Assembly: GCF_002135345.1 (NCBI RefSeq)
Contig: NZ_NEGI01000001.1
Coordinates: 186,001 to 250,000, forward strand
DNA: 64,000 nucleotides
Source of the DNA: Acinetobacter sp. ANC 4648
GTDB taxonomy: Bacteria; Pseudomonadota; Gammaproteobacteria; Pseudomonadales; Moraxellaceae
Direction of reading: 5' to 3'
Numbering within the stretch: position 1 is the first letter of the stretch; the number at the start of each line of letters is the position of its first letter. Below are positions 57,316 through 64,000 of the stretch, one piece after another. A model generated the notes under the pieces. That model ran no database searches. It was not told the DNA's origin and saw only the letters and a list, made by a program, of their open reading frames with translations. Position numbers and translations under genes: made by a program.

Positions 57316-58257
57316 ATGCAGAATCCAACTTCAGCTGACATTCAACGCGTTCGTGAATTCCTCCTCGATTTACAAGCACGTATTTGTGCTGGTCTAGAAA
57401 AACAAGAGCATGCAGGTGGTGGAACTGCAACATTCGAAATTGATGATTGGCAGCGCCCTGAAGGTGGTGGTGGCCGTTCACGAGTCTTGCAAAATGGTCA
57501 GGTCATTGAAAAAGGTGGGGTGATGTTCTCACACATCAATATTTCAAAACTACCTGCCTCTGCAACAGAACGTCATCCACAAATTGCTGGTGCAAAAGCG
57601 CAAGCACTTGGCGTCTCTTTAGTGATTCATCCTAAAAATCCGAATGTCCCGACTTCACATGCCAATGTACGTTTATTTGTAGCAGAACCTGAAGGACAAG
57701 ATCCTATTTGGTGGTTTGGTGGTGGTTTTGACCTCACTCCATTCTATCCAAATGATGCTGATATTTTATCATGGCATCAGAAAGCCCATGATTTATGCGC
57801 ACCCTTTGGTGAAACCCTTTATGCTGAGCATAAACAATGGTGTGATGATTATTTCTATTTAAAACATCGTGATGAACAACGTGGCGTCGGTGGTTTATTT
57901 TTTGATGATTTAAATCAGTGGGATTTTGAAACCTGCTTCAAATATATTCAAGCAGTAGGTAATGCTTACCTAGAGGCCATATTACCAATCTTTAAAAACA
58001 ATCAAGATAAACCTTATAGCGAAGCACAACGCGACTTCCAAATTTATCGTCGCGGTCGTTATGTCGAATATAATTTAGTATATGACCGTGGTACTTTATT
58101 TGGTTTGCAAACGGGTGGCCGAATTGAATCCATTTTGGTGAGTTTACCCAACTTAGCCGGTTGGTCGTATCGTCCTGAATGGGATGAACATAGTCCAGAA
58201 AGACGTCTTGCAGAGTATTATTTAAAACCACATGACTGGTTACAAGAACTCAAATAA
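57316..58257 (+). CDS. hemF: Oxygen-dependent coproporphyrinogen III oxidase
   Basis: 313 residues, aerobic haem synthesis enzyme converting coproporphyrinogen III to protoporphyrinogen IX. Family segments are [36 protein letters not shown] and [17 protein letters not shown]. The ATG at 57316 has GAGGGG about five bases upstream; an ATG at 57304 is in frame but closer to the family edge. E. coli HemF is 299 residues. Confidence 0.95.
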   Translation: MQNPTSADIQRVREFLLDLQARICAGLEKQEHAGGGTATFEIDDWQRPEGGGGRSRVLQNGQVIEKGGVMFSHINISKLPASATERHPQIAGAKAQALGVSLVIHPKNPNVPTSHANVRLFVAEPEGQDPIWWFGGGFDLTPFYPNDADILSWHQKAHDLCAPFGETLYAEHKQWCDDYFYLKHRDEQRGVGGLFFDDLNQWDFETCFKYIQAVGNAYLEAILPIFKNNQDKPYSEAQRDFQIYRRGRYVEYNLVYDRGTLFGLQTGGRIESILVSLPNLAGWSYRPEWDEHSPERRLAEYYLKPHDWLQELK

Positions 58258-58262
58258 AACTT

Positions 58263-58311
58263 AAATCAGCTCTAATTTTTACTCAAATTAAGTCAAAATT
58301 AGAGCTGATTT
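58263..58311. terminator. Long hairpin terminator after hemF
   Basis: A perfect 17-bp stem, arms AAATCAGCTCTAATTTT and AAAATTAGAGCTGATTT, with a 15-base loop, starting five bases after the hemF stop. A short T run follows. Confidence 0.75.
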
Positions 58312-58568
58312 TGCATCATAACCCGCTTCATCTTCTCTGACTTCAAAACAAAATGATCATGCTCAATTTCCAGCACATCATGTCTCATAAATACTTAGAA
58401 ATGATTACTCACAATTGAATTGATAACTTTTCGCAAATAAATATCTTTATCATTTAGACCTGTTTAAACTGCATCCAGATATCACCTTTAAGCTTAATAC
58501 TTCATGATAGAACAGCTCTCGCTCTATCATCAGATTATAGTTAGTTCAGCAAGTGATCGAGATTATTT
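58312..58568. other. Intergenic region hemF-small membrane protein
   Basis: About 255 bases. A 29-codon minus-strand frame at 58299-58388 (starts MRHDVLEIEHDHF) has no Shine-Dalgarno and ends inside the hairpin; I do not call it a gene. Nothing else is visible. Confidence 0.35.
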
Positions 58569-58775
58569 ATGTTTAGCGTTATGATGAATCACAAAATTAA
58601 ATTATCATTTACAATGTTATTACTCATTGTATGTTCAATTGCCGCCACTATTATTTCCAATAACACCCTCTCAGACAGTGTATCCATTACTTCAGGTGTA
58701 CTACTCAGTCTTGGACTAGTTGTAATGATGGCATTTATTATATTAGAAGCACTTGAAGCAATCTGTAATCCTTAA
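58569..58775 (+). CDS. Small two-helix membrane protein, unknown
   Basis: 68 residues with two predicted transmembrane helices, about 12-30 (FTMLLLIVCSIAATIIS) and 43-62 (GVLLSLGLVVMMAFIILEAL). It ends in the short tail EAICNP. The start is uncertain: ATG codons at 58569, 58581 and 58584 are in frame and none has a strong Shine-Dalgarno. I do not recognise the family. It lies 135 bases before aroE on the same strand. Confidence 0.55.
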   Translation: MFSVMMNHKIKLSFTMLLLIVCSIAATIISNNTLSDSVSITSGVLLSLGLVVMMAFIILEALEAICNP

Positions 58776-58910
58776 ATCCAATGCTTTAAATTCAAAATAG
58801 TCGTTCTATTGTCCTCCCTCCCATCCTATCATTTAAAACTGAATCTTTGGCACTCAATTCAATTTCACGTATATTGTTGCTCATTCAAATCAATATACGG
58901 ACATTTTGAC

Positions 58911-59699
58911 ATGAGCAAGCAATTCGCTGTGATTGGTAATCCCATTGAGCATTCTCGTTCTCCCGAATTACACCATGCTTTTGCCAAAAAAATGGGGATT
59001 GACTTGAAGTATGCCAAACGCTTAGCTGCTTTAGATGGTTTTGAAGCAAGTGTAGAAGATTTTTTTGCCCAAAATGGTACAGGCATGAATGTCACCGTCC
59101 CCTTTAAAGAACAAGCTTTTGCCCTATGTACTGAGCTGACTGAGCGTGCGCGGATTGCCAAAGCTGTCAATACGCTGTGGATGCAAGATGGTAAACTTCA
59201 TGGTGACAATACCGATGGACAAGGCTTGGTCGATGCTATTCAAGCTTTAGATTGGAATTTATCTAATGCAACGCTATTGATTATTGGTGCTGGAGGCGCA
59301 ACCCGTGGTGTGATTTATCCATTGGTAAAAGCTGGCGCAAAAAAAATTGTCATCGCCAATCGAACTCTAGCGCGTGCAGAACAGTTAGTGAATGATTTAA
59401 AAGATGCAGTTCCTGAAGCTGAACTATCTGCATGTAGTTTAGAGCAATTACAGGGTAATTTTGATATTGTCATCAATGCAACTTCTGCTAGCCTGTCTGG
59501 CGATACATTGGTTCTGCCAGAAACATTAACATTTAATTATGCGTATGAAATGGCCTATGGCAAACCATCTAGCTTTTTAGATCAAGCTAAAGCGCGCCAC
59601 GTTCCGACTGCTGACGGTTTCGGCATGTTAGTTGGACAAGCCATTGAAGCCTTTTCAATTTGGAATGGTGTTAAGCCAAATTTAAAAGACTTCATCTAA
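58911..59699 (+). CDS. aroE: Shikimate dehydrogenase
   Basis: 262 residues, NADP-dependent enzyme of aromatic amino acid synthesis. Substrate motifs are GNPIEHSRSPELH at the N-terminus, NVTVPFKEQA with catalytic Lys near residue 65, and DNTDGQGLVDA with Asp near 102; the NADP loop is GAGGATRGV and ANRTLARAEQL. The ATG at 58911 gives the standard start MSKQFAVIGNP; the frame runs back to 58809 without support. Confidence 0.95.
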   Translation: MSKQFAVIGNPIEHSRSPELHHAFAKKMGIDLKYAKRLAALDGFEASVEDFFAQNGTGMNVTVPFKEQAFALCTELTERARIAKAVNTLWMQDGKLHGDNTDGQGLVDAIQALDWNLSNATLLIIGAGGATRGVIYPLVKAGAKKIVIANRTLARAEQLVNDLKDAVPEAELSACSLEQLQGNFDIVINATSASLSGDTLVLPETLTFNYAYEMAYGKPSSFLDQAKARHVPTADGFGMLVGQAIEAFSIWNGVKPNLKDFI

Positions 59700-59703
59700 A
59701 AAG

Positions 59704-59737
59704 CTGAACAAAAACCGCATTTGAGGTTTTTGTTCAG
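59704..59737. terminator. Hairpin terminator between aroE and the large lipoprotein gene
   Basis: A 13-bp stem CTGAACAAAAACC/GGTTTTTGTTCAG with an 8-base loop between two convergent genes. Confidence 0.75.
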
Positions 59738-59756
59738 TACAGATCTATTTTACATC

Positions 59757-62162
59757 CTATTTTTTAAAGGATTTTTGAACTTTTTCAAAGGTCGTCCGAT
59801 ATAAATCATAATCAATATACTCCAAACTGTCTTGATTAAGCTTTTCTATAGACTTTTGCGAGAGTTTATTATTTCGGGAGTCATCAAAGGCCTGTGCCAA
59901 AATGTTAGCGGTCGCTTTTAAGCGTGCTTTTTCTTGAGCATCTAAGTCTTCACCTTTCTGGAATTGCTCATCATAGTAATGTTCAAAAACAGTTTTTGGC
60001 GTTTTATATTGCTGCACAAATTTATTCCACGCTTGGCGATCTTTAGTGGCATTGATCGCTTTTAGAACAACACTATAAACTGTATCACCCACACGATCAT
60101 CAAATTGTTCACTCAACTCAAGATGATGCTTTTTCGCTAATTGCTCTAATTCAGCCAATTCTTTGCCTTGTGGGTTAAATATACTCTCCCCCGCATAGCC
60201 ATAAGCATAGACACGTGCGATTTCATTTAATTCGGTAATTGAATAAGACTGTACTATTTCCGGCTGTTCAGCAGTCAGTTTCATAATAAAAACGGCTTGA
60301 TAGGTTTTCATATATGATTTTGATGTGTCATAAACCTGTACCGCTAGTTGGTCTAATTGTTCATCTAAAGACAATTGTTTAGTCACTTGCGTAGATTTTG
60401 ATAAATCTTGGTCTGAAATACCAAACGACTTACCCATGCCTTTAATCATACTTTCGAACATTGAGCCTTTGCTGATCTCTTCAATCGACTTCGCATTTTT
60501 TAACTCATTGCGATTAATAGGTGTCGCATTTCCATAATTAAACGCATTAAAATCAGCTTTAAATTTAAAACGCCCGAAATCATCAACCACATAAGCTAAA
60601 TCATAATCTACTTTTACAGCACGACCTTTTTGATCTAAACCAACATCGACCACAAACGGATTCTGTTGTTGAGGTTTAGTCAGTACCTTATGAATCTCTG
60701 CCTGATGTTTTTCCCATAGCAGCTTAAATGCTTGTACATCTTTAAATTCTGAAGTCGCATATTGCTCGAAAACACGATCTAACTCTGATGCCTCAGCAGA
60801 GAAAATAGCAGGTTTTTTTAATGACTTGGCTTTTGTATTCTGTCTATTCAATAGATCCACATCATATTCAGCCTGACAATAAGTAATATCACCCATCACA
60901 GCTTTCGCATTTTGTTCTAATATGACTTCACATTGTGCGCGACTAAGATAATGGTCTTCTGAGGCAGCTGCATCTTCCACAGCAGATTTCATTTCACCTT
61001 CTGAAACCTCAGCAGCATCTATAGCTTCGGCTGATGCAACCGCACTCTCCGACTCATCCGAGATCTCGAGCATTTCTGCCTTAGTCACAGCAGTTGCAGT
61101 CGCTACTGCATCTATATCTTCTTCAGAAGCTGGATGGGCGACGTGCGCATTGACCAACTTATACAGCTTTTGGCTAGAACGATAGGCATCTGCTTCGTCT
61201 GCACTCATATCAGAAGTGGCGTAATCATCATGCTCTTCACTTGAAGAAATACGAGTCTCTGTTCCTGCATTAACCATTTTGGCATCTGCCTTGGCCATCT
61301 CTGTTGCAGTTAAACCTAAAACAGATTCAGTAAAATAACTGCGATTGACCTTATCAAATAAACGCATTTGCATGATCATTTCTTCTAAAGACATATTTAG
61401 ACGAATTTTTTCAACCACACCTTGCGCTTTGTCTTGTGACGTTAATGCAATTATTTCAATATCTTTGGGGTTGGCGAGTGAATATTGCAACATGGTTGTT
61501 TGTTTTAAATAATCTGCCAATTTTTTTACATCAACACGATTAATTTCAGCTTTATATTTTGAAAAATCAATAAAAGCAAAATTACTTTGGTTATCTTGAT
61601 TAACCAAATATGGCATTAAGGCAAAGTAATTGGTGTAAAACTTATAATTTTGAAAATCAACAATCATCGGCACTTTGGCTTGTACCAATAAAGTTGGCTT
61701 CTCATATTTAGTCATTAAATTTAAAGCCGCCATTTTTTGCTTATAATGTACGGAACCATCATAACTAAACTGCAAAGAATCGAATAAATTAATGGCAAAA
61801 TCTGTAAAAGCCTTTGATTTATTTGAACGGTAAGCTGAATCTTCTTTATGTGCAATTGCACGATATAAATCTTGTTTTTGCTGCGTTGTTAAATAAATTT
61901 TTTGTGCATGCAAATAATCATTCACTTGCTTTTCTAAACGCGCATCAAGGGATTGATTTTGAGCTTTTGGCTGATCTTTTTCAAATCCAAGCTTAAAATG
62001 ACCATTAAAATCATAACTTGGATAGTCATACATCGCATTTAAGCCTTTTGCAGCACGCTGATCAAGGCTCATAGTACTATTTTGATTGGATTTTATGACA
62101 TGAGATGAACACGCTGAAAGGCTCAGCCCGAATAGACACAAACTTAAATATTTTAAATGCAT
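59757..62162 (-). CDS. Large predicted lipoprotein, unknown function
   Basis: 801 residues. The lipobox LSAC makes C18 the lipidated residue, with Ser at +2, suggesting an outer-membrane lipoprotein. The protein has three parts: an N-terminal alpha/beta region (about 30-290), an acidic Ala/Glu/Ser-rich low-complexity linker (about 297-404) and a C-terminal region (about 405-801) that is mostly helical and Lys/Gln-rich. Two Cys residues near 407 and 425 might form a disulfide. I recognise no catalytic motif. It is flanked by a terminator and an acyl-CoA dehydrogenase gene in the opposite direction. Confidence 0.75.
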   Translation of the reverse strand: MHLKYLSLCLFGLSLSACSSHVIKSNQNSTMSLDQRAAKGLNAMYDYPSYDFNGHFKLGFEKDQPKAQNQSLDARLEKQVNDYLHAQKIYLTTQQKQDLYRAIAHKEDSAYRSNKSKAFTDFAINLFDSLQFSYDGSVHYKQKMAALNLMTKYEKPTLLVQAKVPMIVDFQNYKFYTNYFALMPYLVNQDNQSNFAFIDFSKYKAEINRVDVKKLADYLKQTTMLQYSLANPKDIEIIALTSQDKAQGVVEKIRLNMSLEEMIMQMRLFDKVNRSYFTESVLGLTATEMAKADAKMVNAGTETRISSSEEHDDYATSDMSADEADAYRSSQKLYKLVNAHVAHPASEEDIDAVATATAVTKAEMLEISDESESAVASAEAIDAAEVSEGEMKSAVEDAAASEDHYLSRAQCEVILEQNAKAVMGDITYCQAEYDVDLLNRQNTKAKSLKKPAIFSAEASELDRVFEQYATSEFKDVQAFKLLWEKHQAEIHKVLTKPQQQNPFVVDVGLDQKGRAVKVDYDLAYVVDDFGRFKFKADFNAFNYGNATPINRNELKNAKSIEEISKGSMFESMIKGMGKSFGISDQDLSKSTQVTKQLSLDEQLDQLAVQVYDTSKSYMKTYQAVFIMKLTAEQPEIVQSYSITELNEIARVYAYGYAGESIFNPQGKELAELEQLAKKHHLELSEQFDDRVGDTVYSVVLKAINATKDRQAWNKFVQQYKTPKTVFEHYYDEQFQKGEDLDAQEKARLKATANILAQAFDDSRNNKLSQKSIEKLNQDSLEYIDYDLYRTTFEKVQKSFKK

Positions 62163-62399
62163 AATATTCTGATAACACCTTATTTATTTATAATTTAAAA
62201 TGGAAATAAAAACTAAATCAACAAAGTTAATTTTCTAAATTCTATCAAGAAACAACCAATCTGACTTATATTTTTTCTAGAAAGTTCGCCTTTCTGACAT
62301 TTTTTTCAGAGGCTCTTATCAATGTATTTACATCACTAAAAATGAATAATTCGAACATTGATTGAAAAGTCCAAAACTATTTTTAAATTAGGATGACAC

Positions 62400-64000
62400 A
62401 TGCCTGCATATAAAGCTCCACTACGTGATATTCGTTTCTTAATGAACGAAGTTTTAGATTATCCTGCACACTATAAAACGTTATCCATTGGTGAAAATGC
62501 TGATGCTGATACAGTAGATATGATCTTAGAAGGCGCAGCAGATTTTTGTGAAAATATACTATCTCCTTTAAATCAATCAGGTGATGAAGAAGGATGTCAC
62601 TTTGATAATGGCGAAGTGACGACACCAAAAGGCTTTAAAGCAGCCTATGACCAGTTTGTACAAGGTGGTTGGCAAGGTCTGTCTTATCCTGAAGAGTTCG
62701 GTGGTCAAGGTTTACCAATGTCTTTAAACTTGGTTAAATCTGAAATGATGGGTACGGCTAACTGGTCGTTCACCATGTACCCAGGTTTAAGCATGGGTTG
62801 TATGAATACCATTATGCAATTTGGTACAGAAAAGCAAAAAAATACCTATATGCCACACCTCGTTGCGGGTACATGGTCAGGTACCATGTGTTTGACTGAA
62901 CCACAATGTGGTACCGATTTAGGTCAAGTTAAGTCAAAAGCTGAACCTCAAGCAGATGGTACTTATAAGATTACAGGTACCAAGATTTTTATCTCTGCAG
63001 GTGAACATGATTTAACCGAAAACATTATTCACATCGTTCTTGCTCGCCTTCCAGATGCACCTGCAGGTACTCGTGGTATTTCATTGTTTATTGTGCCGAA
63101 GTTCCTTCCAACTACAGATGGCGGTGTCGGTGAGCGTAATCCTGTAAGCTGTGGTTCAATTGAACACAAAATGGGAATTCGTGCATCAGCAACTGCTGTT
63201 TTAAACTTTGATGAAGCAACTGGTTACCTGATTGGTGAAGTAAACAAAGGCTTACATGCAATGTTTACTTTTATGAATACCGCACGTATTGGTACGGCTG
63301 TTCAAGGCTTAGCACATGCCGAACTATCATTCCAAGGTGCTTTACCTTATGCCAAAGACCGTATGTCTATGCGTGCTCTTTCTGGGAAAAAAGATACCGA
63401 TAAAGTTGCCGATGCAATCATCCACCATGCTGACGTACGTCGTATGCTTTTAACCCAAAAAGCGATTGCTGAAGGTGGTCGTTCAATGATTTATCATGCA
63501 GCACAGCTTGCAGATAAAATGACCGATGCATTGGCTCAGGGTAATCAAGCAAAGTTTGATGAATATGATGATAAACTTGGCTTCTATACCCCAATTTTAA
63601 AAGGTTTTTTAACGGAATTAGGCCTAGAAGCATCAAATTTAGGTATGCAAGTATTTGGTGGTCATGGTTATATTAAAGAACACGGCATGGAACAAATTGC
63701 ACGTGATGCACGCATATCAACCCTTTATGAAGGAACCACAGGCATTCAAGCACTCGACTTGATTGGTCGTAAAGTTTTATTGTCTTCTAAAGGTAAAGTG
63801 ATTCGTGACTATACTGCTGAAATCTTAAGATTCTGTGCTCAACATGCCACCAATAAATATATGCGTCGTTTTGCATGGGACTTAACCAAGATCTGTGCGC
63901 AGTGGAACGCTTTAACTGTTCGTATCATGCTTGCTGCACGTAAAGATCGGGATATTGTTTCTTCTGCTTCTGTAGACTTCTTGATGTTCTCAGGTTATGC
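62400..64000 (+). CDS. Acyl-CoA dehydrogenase with C-terminal extension, 5' part (runs off the window)
   Basis: The frame opens with ATG at 62400 (MPAYKAPLRDIRFLMNEVLD) and continues without a stop to the right edge, so the 3' end is outside. At least 533 residues are visible, more than a standard acyl-CoA dehydrogenase (about 390); the extra C-terminal part and N-terminal MPxYxAPxRD pattern fit the larger FadE-type group of about 600 residues with an added C-terminal domain. FAD/substrate segments CLTEPQCGTDLGQVK and MQVFGGHGYIKEHGMEQ are present. The catalytic Glu is in STLYEGTTGIQALDL, unlike the acyl-CoA dehydrogenase at 11200-12387. It works in fatty acid beta-oxidation. Confidence 0.9.
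   Translation, partial: MPAYKAPLRDIRFLMNEVLDYPAHYKTLSIGENADADTVDMILEGAADFCENILSPLNQSGDEEGCHFDNGEVTTPKGFKAAYDQFVQGGWQGLSYPEEFGGQGLPMSLNLVKSEMMGTANWSFTMYPGLSMGCMNTIMQFGTEKQKNTYMPHLVAGTWSGTMCLTEPQCGTDLGQVKSKAEPQADGTYKITGTKIFISAGEHDLTENIIHIVLARLPDAPAGTRGISLFIVPKFLPTTDGGVGERNPVSCGSIEHKMGIRASATAVLNFDEATGYLIGEVNKGLHAMFTFMNTARIGTAVQGLAHAELSFQGALPYAKDRMSMRALSGKKDTDKVADAIIHHADVRRMLLTQKAIAEGGRSMIYHAAQLADKMTDALAQGNQAKFDEYDDKLGFYTPILKGFLTELGLEASNLGMQVFGGHGYIKEHGMEQIARDARISTLYEGTTGIQALDLIGRKVLLSSKGKVIRDYTAEILRFCAQHATNKYMRRFAWDLTKICAQWNALTVRIMLAARKDRDIVSSASVDFLMFSGY

Noticed and set aside
58299-58388. 29-codon minus-strand frame after hemF
   Set aside because: No Shine-Dalgarno, and its 3' end lies inside the hemF terminator stem.
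1-64000. tRNA, rRNA, insertion sequence, prophage or integron signatures
   Set aside because: I looked for transposase-like proteins, terminal inverted repeats with duplications, tRNA T-loop sequences and integrase genes and saw none; a tRNAscan run would settle the tRNA question.

Overview
The window is a piece of an AT-rich gammaproteobacterial chromosome, almost certainly Acinetobacter. The signs are an AlmA-type long-chain alkane monooxygenase, a MlaFEDCB operon whose MlaD has a long insert, and typical Moraxellaceae-style proteins throughout. It is ordinary core-genome territory. I see no insertion sequence, prophage, CRISPR array, tRNA or rRNA.

Layout, left to right. 1-5100: end of rnr, then prlC (oligopeptidase A), a YheV-like zinc ribbon and a membrane-anchored coiled-coil protein. 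5400-11050 (minus strand): a fused TRAP-type permease, a rhombosortase-like rhomboid protease, a helical lipoprotein, an undescribed 37-residue membrane protein with its own promoter and terminator, and a ygfX/sdhE pair. 11200-14850: acyl-CoA dehydrogenase, alpha/beta hydrolase and AlmA-type monooxygenase. 14986-28800 (minus strand): the complete S10-spc-alpha ribosomal protein cluster, rpsJ to rplQ, including secY, rpoA, rpmJ and rpmD, with a strong promoter upstream of rpsJ and a perfect palindromic terminator after rplQ. 28870-36000: glutamine amidotransferase, metC plus a HerA/DUF853 ATPase, a truncated flavohaemoglobin followed by an NsrR-like regulator, engB and a PF10118 metal-dependent hydrolase. 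36000-47070: DAACS symporter, tesB, plsB, a nucleoside-diphosphate-sugar epimerase-like protein, recG, comF, a NUDIX hydrolase, a LOG-family protein and corA. 47130-50380: the mla phospholipid transport operon. 50790-53040: a DEAD-box RNA helicase with a repetitive RG-rich tail and a long structured leader. 53400-64000: suhB, dxs, ribA, hemF, a small membrane protein, aroE, an 801-residue lipoprotein, and the first two-thirds or more of a second acyl-CoA dehydrogenase that runs off the right edge.

Several genes serve membrane lipids and fatty acids (plsB, tesB, two acyl-CoA dehydrogenases, almA, mla). Others serve cofactor and isoprenoid supply (dxs, ribA, hemF, aroE) and RNA metabolism (rnr, DEAD helicase, ribosomal cluster).

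The observations I rate highest are: the globin gene that keeps the haem residues of Hmp but has lost the flavin motif and the NAD domain, under an apparent NsrR operator; the unannotated 37-residue membrane protein with three copies of a GntR/FadR-like palindrome upstream; terminator-like and other hairpins inside the ribosomal cluster, notably between rpsJ and rplC; and the DEAD-helicase leader, in which a small hairpin would bring a distant Shine-Dalgarno sequence to the start codon.
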